Notes: a model not told the origin generated them from the sequence alone. 64,000 bases of DNA from Nitrobacter vulgaris (GCF_031453995.1 NZ_JAVDPZ010000004.1:62001-126000), one strand, 5' to 3'. Shown: positions 7,591 to 15,793, counted from the first letter of the stretch. Numbers and translations are program-made.

Positions 7591-9837
7591 TTAGGCGTCG
7601 TGCCCCAAATCCGTCATCCATTCGTCAGCGTCGTCGAAAGGCGGGTGCCACGGATGCCTTGCCCGAAAATCTCTGCGCATGTCCGCAAGGGGCGGAAAGT
7701 CCCACCAACTCACACTTACGCGCCGCCGCTCCACGTTCCAGCTTTTTAGAAAGTCCGCGAACTGATTGTCTGTCCACCTTGCAATGCTCGGATACTTTCG
7801 GCGCGCGAAATCGTAGAGATCGGCGGCCGGTGCGCGATATGGCTTTGAGGGATGCTGACACGGCAACACGGCTTCCCCGAGTAGATCACCAAGAAATTTG
7901 ATCTCGGGCGGTGCGGATAGGAGTTTCTGTTGCGCCAGCGCCTTTGTTTCCGGGACACCGTGGCGTGGGTGCCAGCCTTTTAAGTCCATGTCCTGCAAAT
8001 CGTGCAGCATCGCGGCGAGGCCGCCGCCTTCAATCTCCGCACGCAACCGCTCAAAATATCGGTGATCCTGCTTCCGCCGGTCAGAGGCTTGGAAGACAGC
8101 ATACCGTCGCTCATCACCGGATGCAGGCACAACCCAATCGTTGTTGCTGGCCATGACGATCTTGAGCGCGTTCGGCATTCGGTAGGCGTTCACGCCCTTC
8201 GGCTCGATTTGCATCGTCGGTTCGGTCACGAGCGCTTTTAGTGGGCCTTCGTCGTCATGGTTGCCCGGCCACAAAGCTTCGTCACAGAAGACGAAGGCGG
8301 CTTGCGCGAAGTGAGCATTGAACTTCCCCACAAGGTGCGAGCGCTGCGATATGTGGAGTCCGTGCGCGCCGTAGATTTCACAAAGCGCGCGGGCGAGGAA
8401 TCCTTTACCGGTGCCTTTCTCCTTGGAGAGCAACACGAGCGCGACTTCAGCTTGCTTCGTCGGATTCTGGAAACCCCATGCAATCCATCTGATGATGTAA
8501 TCAAACGAGGCGTCGTCACCGTCTGCGATTATGTCGCGAATGTGCTTCCGCATCCGGCTCCAATTACCGGGCGCGGGATCAATACCGAAACCGCGCCACA
8601 AGTTGATCTCGTCAGACTCCGACACATCGGCCTCGTCAGCGTCGAATATCAAGCCGTCGAAGGTGTAACGCCCGCGTCTTGTTAGCCACCATTTTGCTAG
8701 TGGAATGCGTTTCTCACCACCTTCTTCGTCGCGGATCACAACGAAACGATTAGCGAGCGCCTTGCCTAATTCCTCCGTCGCCCATAATTCTGGAACGCGG
8801 ACTCGCCTGTCTATCGGGGACTTGCCCCAATAGAGGACGCGGGTCTTTCCGCCGACGTTGACGAGCGAGAAAACATTATTGATGTTCTCCGCATTGACTT
8901 GGTTTAAGCGGATCGCTGGCGCATCGGCGGACGGCGGATCAAGCCACGACAAATCCTCATCGTCGATTGCGTCGAAGTCGCCGGATGCATCAGCGGCCGG
9001 GATGACATGCAGTAGCCCGCGCTGTTCTAGCTCGTAGCGCAGTGACGCCGCAGTAACCGCGTCGTCACGCTTTTCGTGCAGTGAGTCCCATCGCTTCCCG
9101 ATCATTTCGGCTTGGTCGGAATACTCGGGATCAGAAATGCTCCACTCTATGAACTGTTCGCGCGCGTCGCCGCTGGAGGCATGGTGACAAGCCTGCATCA
9201 ACCTCAACCAAACCGAATGTTCGCGGAAATCAGCCGGGTCCAAAGCGTCTAGCATTGCCGCGATTTGCTCGGGCGAATATTCGCCGCCGACGCCGGACGA
9301 TTCAGAGGCGGGGCGGGTGATGGCATCCAATACGGACGTGGGTACAGCCGGGAGACCGTCGCGCACGTCGGGAAAATCGTCATCCCATATGTACGGCTTT
9401 TTCGCCCCTGGATGAATCGAGCCCGCCGCGACGACTTGCGTGCCGCGCGATAGAAAATCGATGCCCGGATATTCCTTCAAACCTTTCCGGATCAAGACAT
9501 CTGCGGGCTTCGCCATGTAAATATGGAGTCCGCCGCTGCCGGTGACGACGCGCGGGAATAGAGAGTCATCAAGGCCGTGATCAATGCAAAAACGTTCAAA
9601 AGAATCCAAGCCGCCGTTGCGCGGATCGATATCAATGACGAGTTGATTGGGTTTCAGACGTACGCCGACGTTAAAGCGCGCTTTGATCGCGGCACGCCGG
9701 ATTTTCGCGCTGTCGTAGGTCCGAGTCGTCCAATTCTTGTCGCGAGGCGCTTTGCCATCAAGCGGGATAAGGTCGAAAATATTGGAGTCGTAAGTTTCAA
9801 AAGTTTGTTGAGCGGTCTTTACTCGGACGGTATTCAT
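7591..9837 (-). CDS. Prim-pol / superfamily 3 helicase replicase
   Basis: A 748-residue replication protein. The N-terminal bifunctional primase-polymerase domain has the metal-binding VIDIDPRNGG (acidic residues about 69-71) and TGSGGLHIY (about 99-107). A linker resembling the PriCT_2 primase C-terminal domain follows (about 195-275). The C-terminal superfamily 3 helicase (DUF5906-like) has Walker A SKEKGTGKGF (about 471-480), Walker B AFVFCDEALW, sensor IVMASNNDW and an arginine-finger-like GDERRYAVF. ATG 9837 is chosen because TGGAG precedes it; a start at 9849 is in frame. Such fused proteins let satellites and plasmids start their own replication. The repeat array at 7421-7583 is a plausible origin for it. 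Confidence 0.88.
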   Translation of the reverse strand: MNTVRVKTAQQTFETYDSNIFDLIPLDGKAPRDKNWTTRTYDSAKIRRAAIKARFNVGVRLKPNQLVIDIDPRNGGLDSFERFCIDHGLDDSLFPRVVTGSGGLHIYMAKPADVLIRKGLKEYPGIDFLSRGTQVVAAGSIHPGAKKPYIWDDDFPDVRDGLPAVPTSVLDAITRPASESSGVGGEYSPEQIAAMLDALDPADFREHSVWLRLMQACHHASSGDAREQFIEWSISDPEYSDQAEMIGKRWDSLHEKRDDAVTAASLRYELEQRGLLHVIPAADASGDFDAIDDEDLSWLDPPSADAPAIRLNQVNAENINNVFSLVNVGGKTRVLYWGKSPIDRRVRVPELWATEELGKALANRFVVIRDEEGGEKRIPLAKWWLTRRGRYTFDGLIFDADEADVSESDEINLWRGFGIDPAPGNWSRMRKHIRDIIADGDDASFDYIIRWIAWGFQNPTKQAEVALVLLSKEKGTGKGFLARALCEIYGAHGLHISQRSHLVGKFNAHFAQAAFVFCDEALWPGNHDDEGPLKALVTEPTMQIEPKGVNAYRMPNALKIVMASNNDWVVPASGDERRYAVFQASDRRKQDHRYFERLRAEIEGGGLAAMLHDLQDMDLKGWHPRHGVPETKALAQQKLLSAPPEIKFLGDLLGEAVLPCQHPSKPYRAPAADLYDFARRKYPSIARWTDNQFADFLKSWNVERRRVSVSWWDFPPLADMRRDFRARHPWHPPFDDADEWMTDLGHDA

Positions 9838-9922
9838 TCGGCACTCCATAAAACCTGCCCGGTCGTCGGTTGATTTCGATGCCGGGCATTTCTTTTATGA
9901 ATGTCGCACTGTCCTTTTGATT

Positions 9923-11332
9923 TCAGCCAACGAAAGCGTTCTGCTCTACGTCGAAGGCCCTGCCGATGTATTCTTTCGGGTCGCCGGTCGTATCGTCTAT
10001 TTCGATAAGTAGATGTTCAGCCGGGCATATCATGCTCACATCTACGACGGCGTTTATTACGTGTCCGTCAACTACAGCCGCCTTGATCGTATCAGGCTTA
10101 AAATGCCGCTGATACTCGTACCAGTCTTGGGCGTCGCCTTCACGCACAATGATGAGGACATTCGGCGGGTGTCCCATTAAAGCCGAGTCGATATCGTTCC
10201 GGGCGATCCATCGTCCATGCTGTGTAATCTCCATCGTCAAGTCCTTAAGCGAATGGGGTGTTGTACCAAGTACCGCGATATAGAATTGAAGATAACGAAA
10301 ACGCATAACCGTGCCGCCCCAACTCGTGATATTTGCGGGCCAACTTAAGCCGGTACACACGCATAACGATGCGTAGTCCCTAGCGTCAGTGTTGTTAGTC
10401 GCAGTCACGTCCGTATAATAAATCCAACGCATAGACGTGACCGCGCTAGCTGATCCTGACGGACCTTGAGGCCCCGTGGCACCAGTTGGGCCTTGCGGTC
10501 CTGTGGCTCCGGTTGGGCCTTGCGGTCCTGTGGCACCGTCAGCGCCGTCAGCGCCCGGAGGGCCTTGCGCTCCGGTAGCTCCATCAGCACCGGCCGGGCC
10601 TTGCGCTCCGGTAGCGCCGTCAGCGCCCGGAGGGCCTTGATCGCCAATGTCGCCTTGCGGCCCTTGCGCACCAACACCGCCGCGCACGTCAACCGCGTCG
10701 GCAATGTCGCTCACGAGTCCGGTTGCACCGACATAGAATCCGATGTCCGGCTTGTCGCCCGTGCCGCCGGTCCAATCCGAAACTTGGAGAACACGGCGCT
10801 CGCCGTCCGTGGCTACGGCTAGGACAGGGCTCCAACCTTCGCCGCCGTCGCCCGAGCCGCTACCACCTTCGCCGGGATCGCCTTGCGGACCACGCGGGCC
10901 ACGAATTCCGACGCCGGGCGGCCCTGCGAAGCCTTGCGCGCCTTTAGTGCCGCGAACGTCAACGGCTTCTTTGATGTTGTCTGTGAGGCCGTCAGGGCCG
11001 ATATACCCGGTGCCCGGCTTGTCGCCCGCACCTCCGGTCCAATCAGATACGCGAAGCACGCGGCGTGCGCCGCTGCTCACGACGGATAGAACGGGACTCC
11101 ATCCATTATCGCCGGATGCGCCGCGCGCTCCGGTCTTCCCATGCTGACCGGGCTCACCGTCTAAACCGTCAATGCCGGGCTCGCCTTGCGGGCCTTGTTT
11201 ACCGGTCGCGCCTTTGGGGCCGCGCAAACCTTCATAGCCCCGTGGTCCGCGTAACGCCTCGCGCGCCTTGTTCTTCGCGTCCTTCGCCGCGCGTACCGCA
11301 GCGGGGTCAACGTAGTCGATTTTCATAGCCAT
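9923..11332 (-). CDS. Collagen-like tail-fibre-type protein
   Basis: A 469-residue protein with at least three blocks of Gly-X-Y repeats (starting RGPRGYEGLRGPKGATGKQG) that would form collagen triple helices. Between blocks sit two copies of a module of about 52 residues. Both open GWSPVL and contain RVL.VSDWTGG..DKP and end in AVDVRG, indicating an internal duplication. The C-terminal 150 residues (from about SMRWIYYTDV) are non-collagenous and may be a trimeric head. There is no secretion signal. Collagen stalks with globular tips are common in phage tail fibres, so a receptor-binding role is likely but not proven. The gene follows the 36-residue gene by 9 bp. Confidence 0.7.
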   Translation of the reverse strand: MAMKIDYVDPAAVRAAKDAKNKAREALRGPRGYEGLRGPKGATGKQGPQGEPGIDGLDGEPGQHGKTGARGASGDNGWSPVLSVVSSGARRVLRVSDWTGGAGDKPGTGYIGPDGLTDNIKEAVDVRGTKGAQGFAGPPGVGIRGPRGPQGDPGEGGSGSGDGGEGWSPVLAVATDGERRVLQVSDWTGGTGDKPDIGFYVGATGLVSDIADAVDVRGGVGAQGPQGDIGDQGPPGADGATGAQGPAGADGATGAQGPPGADGADGATGPQGPTGATGPQGPTGATGPQGPSGSASAVTSMRWIYYTDVTATNNTDARDYASLCVCTGLSWPANITSWGGTVMRFRYLQFYIAVLGTTPHSLKDLTMEITQHGRWIARNDIDSALMGHPPNVLIIVREGDAQDWYEYQRHFKPDTIKAAVVDGHVINAVVDVSMICPAEHLLIEIDDTTGDPKEYIGRAFDVEQNAFVG

Positions 11333-11341
11333 CTGGAAATC

Positions 11342-11452
11342 TCATTTTCCGCGCGTGAAGATGAGCAGCCGCGATCCGTCTTCGCGAACTAAATACTGAC
11401 GTGTGATTCCGTCGCGGCCGACTATTCGGACGAGCCGCTTGCGGCGTTTCAT
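11342..11452 (-). CDS. Small basic protein, 36 aa
   Basis: A short frame (MKRRKRLVRIVGRDG..., ending IFTRGK) starts at ATG 11452 and overlaps the stop of the AlpA-like gene by ATGA, indicating translational coupling. It ends 9 bp before the collagen-like gene. Eleven of the 36 residues are lysine or arginine. I do not recognise a family. Overlap and spacing, rather than homology, support it. Confidence 0.5.
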   Translation of the reverse strand: MKRRKRLVRIVGRDGITRQYLVREDGSRLLIFTRGK

Positions 11453-11676
11453 TTCCTGTGGCGGTGTTTCCGCTTGCGGCCTTCAATTGTCCGGCCGTCA
11501 ACACGATCGGTAAAATATTTCATGATCGCGCGAGCATCGTAAATTGTGCGACGACCATCCCTACGCGTTGGCTTCGGGAAGCCTTTCGTCAAACAGAGAA
11601 CGTTAACCCGGCTCAACGACAAGAGCGCAATGCCCGTAATATCTTCGCGGATAATTTCATGACGCTTTAAAAACAT
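11449..11676 (-). CDS. AlpA-like helix-turn-helix regulator
   Basis: A 75-residue basic protein. The segment KGFPKPTRRDGRRTIYDARA matches the wing of the AlpA/HTH_17 (MerR-like excisionase) family, where FPKP followed by a basic hairpin is characteristic. In P4-like satellites AlpA-type proteins control integrase or late genes. It starts at ATG 11676 behind a purine-rich AGAGAAA. It heads a tight run with the 36-residue gene and the collagen-like gene, so it may regulate its own operon. Domain assignment is moderate; the specific role is inferred. Confidence 0.6.
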   Translation of the reverse strand: MFLKRHEIIREDITGIALLSLSRVNVLCLTKGFPKPTRRDGRRTIYDARAIMKYFTDRVDGRTIEGRKRKHRHRK

Positions 11677-11751
11677 TGGTCAATTTCTCTTTCTGAAAGC
11701 ACATCCAGTAATTAATGAAATAATGAAATGGCCGCCGCGTCAGCCAACATT

Positions 11752-12072
11752 TCAAAACATCTTCTTCGGTTTCCAGCGCATCATGCTGGACTCGCTACGC
11801 CACCATTCCGCAAGATCGCGTTTCATGTATCGCGCTTCGAAGAAATCTCCCGTAATCACGGGACGTAGCATCACGGCGTTTTGCGCACGTTTATGCATAT
11901 CGTTGATGGTGACGCCGACTCGCTTCGCCAATTCCGGAAGGGTCGCGGTTGACTCGATGAGGCGGACGAGGGTCTTTCGGCCCTCGTCGTCAACGCCAGT
12001 GACATCAAGACCCGGCACAAAACCTAAGATGCCGCTCCCGATCTCCGGAATCGTGAATTTGAGACGTACCAT
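11752..12072 (-). CDS. Hypothetical protein, 106 aa
   Basis: A leftward gene starting ATG 12072, 3 bp after the stop of the 87-residue gene. It contains a possible helical DNA-binding segment, LPELAKRVGVTINDMHKRAQ, which resembles a helix-turn-helix, and a basic C-terminus (WRSESSMMRWKPKKMF). I do not recognise a family. Its partners in this run are all of unknown function. A DNA-binding role is a guess. Confidence 0.55.
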   Translation of the reverse strand: MVRLKFTIPEIGSGILGFVPGLDVTGVDDEGRKTLVRLIESTATLPELAKRVGVTINDMHKRAQNAVMLRPVITGDFFEARYMKRDLAEWWRSESSMMRWKPKKMF

Positions 12073-12075
12073 CGG

Positions 12076-12339
12076 TTAATCGCGGCGTGGCGGATTGTTG
12101 TAGCGAGACCACGCGCGATTACGGACATCGTCCCAACTTGTCGGCTTTTCCGCTTTGCCGAGGGCAGAATCGGCCTTGTTTGACGGCCCACCGAGCACGC
12201 GTTCAATCATTTCAGGAGAAGCAGAATCGATTGTCACGTCCCCCGTCGTATGCGCGCGAATTGCGCGGTCAGCATGTGAGCCGCCGTTGCGCGAGCGGTA
12301 GGAACGAACGGCAACGGTAACATCTGAAAATTTTGGCAT
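12076..12339 (-). CDS. Hypothetical protein, 87 aa
   Basis: A small leftward gene from ATG 12339, preceded by AGGA. The sequence is hydrophilic with repeated arginines (VRSYRSRNGGSHADRAIRAH) and a proline-rich end (WSRYNNPPRRD). No motif or family is recognised. It sits 3 bp upstream of the 106-residue gene, and two hairpins separate it from the gene before it, so it may begin a new transcript. Confidence 0.5.
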   Translation of the reverse strand: MPKFSDVTVAVRSYRSRNGGSHADRAIRAHTTGDVTIDSASPEMIERVLGGPSNKADSALGKAEKPTSWDDVRNRAWSRYNNPPRRD

Positions 12340-12386
12340 GGAAAAATCCTCTTCATTGAAAGTGAATTGGACTGTCTAAAAGTGTT

Positions 12387-12485
12387 GGCCGCCGCATCTA
12401 GCGTCCATGATCCGCGTAAACGCGGCGGCCTTGCCGGTAACCAGCCGGGCTTCCCCTGAGGTGCATGGGGCACATCACCTCAGGG
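12387..12485 (-). terminator. Two hairpins after the 373-aa gene
   Basis: One hairpin pairs CCCTGAGGTG (12454-12463) with CACCTCAGGG (12476-12485), 10 bp of perfect stem, immediately after the stop of the leftward 373-residue gene. A second pairs GGCCGCCGC (12387-12395) with GCGGCGGCC (12422-12430). Neither has a clear T run, so they could be rho-assisted terminators, RNA-stabilising structures or protein-binding sites. Confidence 0.5.
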
Positions 12486-12494
12486 CGTTCAAAG

Positions 12495-13616
12495 TCATTC
12501 GGAGTCCGTGTTGCGCGCGCCTTGATTCACCCACTTCGAACTGCGAGGTAGTGATTGCCCTTTGGGCGCTTCCATCTTCGGCTCGTGTGTATATTGCGCG
12601 AGCGAGTCGCCCGATTTTCCATGCGTTGGTTCCGTCGTGACGATTTCAATACCGAGCAAGGCGCGCGGGTCGGCATTGTATCGGCGCACTACGTTCGCAT
12701 CACCCTTCGCTTGAAGAGCGGCGACGATGGCCTCTTCTGTCCGCTCAAGGTCTAGAAGTTCAGCACGCAATTGCGCTTCACGCGGTGCGCGATCTGCGAT
12801 GGCAATTGGCGGAAATGCACTCGATTCGATGCGCTGTTTGGCTTCCGCCACGAGCTTGTCGCGGATCAAATCTTTCAAGGCCCAAAAGACCAGCGAAAAG
12901 CCGTCGTTAATTTTACGTCCATTGATACCCGTCCAAACCTCTGGCCATCTGGTAAAGCCATGGCGGCGCGTATTGCTGTTGGTCGCCAAGAATCGGAGGG
13001 CCATGTACGTGTCAGGCGCTCCCGCTCGTGCGAACTTTTCAATGTCGTGATCAATATGGGCCGTTGCCTCGGCAAGTGTAACCGGAGCCAAGTCGAGGTT
13101 AGCAATGTCGGCATTCTTTGAAGCGATCGCATAGCGGGTTGCTATCAAAACCTTGGAAAGATCACCTTTAGTAACTGGCGCTACTAGCTCCTTGAAAGTC
13201 GTTTGTGAGTGTCCAGAAAGAAAACGTTTGCAGCGTTCTAAAAGGCCGCCCTCGGTACGCGACTTTGCGTCGCGGAGTTGTGACAGGCGCGACTCACGAT
13301 CTTCTTCAAACGCTGTCAACGCGTCGCGCGCCTCATCACGCTCTAAAATGAACGGAGCCGCTTCGTTTAAGTTTGCACCGTTTGCCTTGACTCGCGTCAA
13401 ATACGATTCGGCGCGCTCGTATGCGGTGCGTAACCGATAGCGTTCCTGAACGTCTTCGACGCCGATGACGCGCCACTTTCCCTCATCAATGGCCCGCGCG
13501 TTGCGTACGTCATTCTCCATTCTGCGGATCGCGGAACGACCATAAGAAGGGAGTCGACGCTTGATTTTCTTTAATTCGTCAGCGGGAAGCATTCGGTTAT
13601 TGGAGTAATCGCGCAT
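12495..13616 (-). CDS. Hypothetical coiled-coil protein, 373 aa
   Basis: A large leftward gene of unknown function. I place the start at ATG 13616 (MRDYSNN) because GAGG lies 8 bp upstream; a TTG at 13700 would extend it by 28 residues. The first half is charged and helical (RDEARDALTAFEEDRESRLS), suggesting coiled coils, and a second helical stretch (REAQLRAELLDLERTEEAI) precedes a disordered C-terminus. The middle (VTLAEATAHIDHDIEKFARA) has no recognised motif. No signal or membrane segment. It is the second largest unknown of the element and a good candidate for an element-specific function. Confidence 0.6.
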   Translation of the reverse strand: MRDYSNNRMLPADELKKIKRRLPSYGRSAIRRMENDVRNARAIDEGKWRVIGVEDVQERYRLRTAYERAESYLTRVKANGANLNEAAPFILERDEARDALTAFEEDRESRLSQLRDAKSRTEGGLLERCKRFLSGHSQTTFKELVAPVTKGDLSKVLIATRYAIASKNADIANLDLAPVTLAEATAHIDHDIEKFARAGAPDTYMALRFLATNSNTRRHGFTRWPEVWTGINGRKINDGFSLVFWALKDLIRDKLVAEAKQRIESSAFPPIAIADRAPREAQLRAELLDLERTEEAIVAALQAKGDANVVRRYNADPRALLGIEIVTTEPTHGKSGDSLAQYTHEPKMEAPKGQSLPRSSKWVNQGARNTDSE

Positions 13617-13724
13617 CGCTAAAACCTCGTCATGAATCTGATGATAAGATCGGTGCGATTTTCGTTTCGCGATACCCGCCAAAATCGGCACAACGCCCAA
13701 ATAGATCGATGATGCGGGTACTTT

Positions 13725-14099
13725 TTAACCGCGACGCTGACGCAAAATTTCCCGAACCTCTTTCGGACGTTCACCCCGTACCAACGTTTCAGCGCGATCT
13801 TTCATCAACGTCTTACCGCCCGGTAATGCTTTATATTGAGGATACACAGCATCAAACGCCGCGCGGTCAAAGCCACGTCGCGTTTTCTTGCGGTCGTACG
13901 CTTCGATGAAATCGGCAATCGCTTCGTGGCGGGGTTTTGTGGTCGGATCAGCCCGTGACGGATTCAGATGTATACGATCAGAGAGAAATTGCGTCGCGTC
14001 ATCGGATAGGTCCGGACACAAAGCGCGCAGAAGCGGGGAGATATTACCCACTTCATGGCATTGTTCAGGAATCATTTCGATGTCGATATGATCGGACAT
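13725..14099 (-). CDS. Hypothetical protein, 124 aa
   Basis: Leftward gene between the excisionase-like gene and the coiled-coil gene. The N-terminus is acidic (MSDHIDIEMIPEQCHEVGN), and the C-terminus is basic and helical (LVRGERPKEVREILRQRRG). I do not recognise a family. It starts about 20 bp after the excisionase-like stop and probably shares its transcript. Early position next to int and xis suggests a regulatory or replication-accessory role, without direct evidence. Confidence 0.55.
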   Translation of the reverse strand: MSDHIDIEMIPEQCHEVGNISPLLRALCPDLSDDATQFLSDRIHLNPSRADPTTKPRHEAIADFIEAYDRKKTRRGFDRAAFDAVYPQYKALPGGKTLMKDRAETLVRGERPKEVREILRQRRG

Positions 14100-14120
14100 T
14101 TTGTAACGTACGAAGCAGCG

Positions 14121-14309
14121 TCAGACGGCGTTGGCTTCACGATACTTATTAAGCGCTGAGCCCTTAATCCGGCGCGCGCGACCGACGCGGAAGCTCGCTA
14201 CTTCACCGGCAGCGAGCAACTGAAACATCTTACTATCGGAAATACCGAGAACGCGGGCCGCGCCGCTCGGGTTGAAGCTCATCTCGTCGAATGGGCATTC
14301 GCTAGTCAT
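14121..14309 (-). CDS. Excisionase-like DNA-binding protein
   Basis: A 62-residue protein with the MerR-like excisionase layout: AARVLGISDSKMFQLLAAGE is the helix-turn-helix, and FRVGRARRIKGSALNKY is the basic wing and following helix. Such proteins bend attachment-site DNA and turn the integrase toward excision. It lies about 80 bp downstream of the integrase gene in the same direction, with a hairpin between them. The two form the recombination module. Confidence 0.75.
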   Translation of the reverse strand: MTSECPFDEMSFNPSGAARVLGISDSKMFQLLAAGEVASFRVGRARRIKGSALNKYREANAV

Positions 14310-14315
14310 CGTTGA

Positions 14316-14338
14316 CGCTCCACGGGATATGTGGAGCG
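14316..14338. promoter_or_regulatory. Hairpin between int and xis
   Basis: A perfect inverted repeat, CGCTCCAC / GTGGAGCG, around a 7-nt loop lies just upstream of the excisionase start and downstream of the integrase stop in transcription order. It may attenuate read-through from int or serve as an operator for xis. There is no T run. Confidence 0.45.
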
Positions 14339-14391
14339 ACCATGAACGATAACCATCCGCATCTCAGCCAACGAAAGCGGGAGGGCTATGT

Positions 14392-15618
14392 TTAGTTAAT
14401 TTGAAACGGCACCACGTTGTCAGATTCCGGAATCCCGGCACACCACGCGTCCCAAGCATTCATCAGAGCGCGCCGTTTCTCTAAAGCGTCGGAGCGGCGA
14501 TAGGCTTGCTCGACTTGATTACCGATGGCGTGAGCGAGCGTAGCTTCTGCAACCTCGCGTGAGAATCCAGTCTTGTCTCCGCACCAATCTCTGAATGAAC
14601 TACGCATTCCATGTAGTGTCGCGCCCGGTGCGATCTCACGTAATAAGTTCGTTGCGCGATCTTTGCCGATCGGCTTTTCGCCTGATCGGCCCGCAAATAC
14701 AAACATGTTAGGTTGTGCGTCTTTATGAATCACAGCTTTCAGAATTTCAATCGCCCGGCCCACCAGTGGCACAACGTGGTCTCGTCCCATCTTGGTTCTG
14801 TCAGCGGGAATGGTCCACGTCTTCGCTTCAAAGTCTATTTCGTAAACTCTTGCGGCGCGGGCCTCCTCAGCACGAACGCAAGTCAGGACATTGAACTCAA
14901 GTAACCTCGCGAGTGTAGATGTGTCAGCGCGAATCTTGTCCATGATTTCGGGAACAGCGTCATAAGCAGCAGCGGCGTGGTGTTGCTTCCGGCGCGACTG
15001 AACAGGTAACAGTTCGGACAGATGGCCTTTCCACGCGGCCGGATTTGAACCTGTGCGCAGCCCTTTGACTTTCGCCGCGTCGAGCACTCGCTCGATACGG
15101 CCGCGCAATTCGCGCGCGGTCTTCGGTTTCACGAGCCACAGAGGTTTCAGCACCGACAACACCTCGGCCGTGTCGATAGCGTTGAGGCGCTTCGCCGCGA
15201 GTGCCTTCGCATGAACCTCAAAGCCACGTCTCCACTCACTAGCCGTTTTCGGATTCCGGAAACCGCCCTTGATGCTCTCCAACAATTCGAGGGCGAACGG
15301 CCCGAACGTGACAGCCTGCGTTTTTTCAGCCTTGCAGTGCGCAATCGGGTCAAGGCCGCCAAGCCTTAGCTGGCGCATCGCCGCAGCCTTCTCGCGGGCC
15401 TGAGCCAGCGTGAGACCGTGCTTCCGGACTCCTTTGGCGGGGCCGAGTCCAAGCTCACGGAGACGGCCAGTGTCGGCGTCCCGATAGATGAAACACCACG
15501 AGCGTGCAGCGCCCGCGCCGATTACGAGGAAGAGATTGCCGCCGTCGCCGTGGCGACCGGGCTTGCTGATCGTCTCGGCCTGCCTAGCCGTCAACCGATG
15601 AAGTTGCCTTTTTGCCAT
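14392..15618 (-). CDS. P4-type tyrosine integrase
   Basis: A 408-residue integrase with an N-terminal arm-binding domain (DUF4102 type, residues 1-95), a core-binding SAM-like domain and a C-terminal catalytic domain. The catalytic set is visible: R249 in VLTCVRAEEAR, K276 in RTKMGRDH, H336 and R339 in LHGMRSSFRDW, H363 in LAHAIG, and the nucleophile Y373 in QAYRRSD. It should catalyse integration and excision at the trxA terminator core. Its own upstream region contains the arm-type repeats (15636-15655), so binding there could repress its promoter. P4-type integrases usually target tRNA genes; here no tRNA is present at either end. Confidence 0.92.
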   Translation of the reverse strand: MAKRQLHRLTARQAETISKPGRHGDGGNLFLVIGAGAARSWCFIYRDADTGRLRELGLGPAKGVRKHGLTLAQAREKAAAMRQLRLGGLDPIAHCKAEKTQAVTFGPFALELLESIKGGFRNPKTASEWRRGFEVHAKALAAKRLNAIDTAEVLSVLKPLWLVKPKTARELRGRIERVLDAAKVKGLRTGSNPAAWKGHLSELLPVQSRRKQHHAAAAYDAVPEIMDKIRADTSTLARLLEFNVLTCVRAEEARAARVYEIDFEAKTWTIPADRTKMGRDHVVPLVGRAIEILKAVIHKDAQPNMFVFAGRSGEKPIGKDRATNLLREIAPGATLHGMRSSFRDWCGDKTGFSREVAEATLAHAIGNQVEQAYRRSDALEKRRALMNAWDAWCAGIPESDNVVPFQIN

Positions 15619-15635
15619 GTCCGGCCGCTTTCCTT

Positions 15636-15655
15636 CCCCAACATTTACCCCAACA
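15636..15655. repeat. Integrase arm-type sites, right
   Basis: Two CCCCAACA copies, 12 bp apart (15636-15643 and 15648-15655), lie 18 bp upstream of the integrase start codon. They match the left pair at 2283-2302 in sequence, spacing and orientation. The position suggests both recombination and autoregulation. Confidence 0.6.
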
Positions 15656-15793
15656 TAGGACGCGGATTTAGGGCGAGCAAGGTGTAGGACGCTGGAGCTA
15701 GATGGAAGGGTAAACGGCTATTTTATCTCGATAATTCAATACGATGGCGGAGCACTGTGGAGCAGGGTGGAGTTGTATGGAATCTACGAATGT

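Larger units (their letters stand above)
2242..15793. mobile_element. Integrated phage-satellite-like element
   Basis: A roughly 13.5 kb insertion separates trxA from folC. It is bounded by the 22-bp att cores and carries a P4-type integrase at its right edge with an excisionase, an AlpA-like regulator, a prim-pol/helicase, a tape-measure-like protein, a collagen-like fibre protein and many unknown small genes. Nearly all genes run leftward. No terminase, portal, capsid, tail sheath or lysis gene is recognisable, so it is either a satellite that borrows a helper's head or a deleted prophage. Several stretches (about 2250-2930, 3380-3560 and 6540-7600) look more AT-rich than the flanks. Confidence 0.8.

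Noticed and set aside
2242..15793. tRNA gene as the attachment site of the element
   Set aside because: No tRNA or tRNA fragment was found at either end; the duplicated sequence is a terminator.
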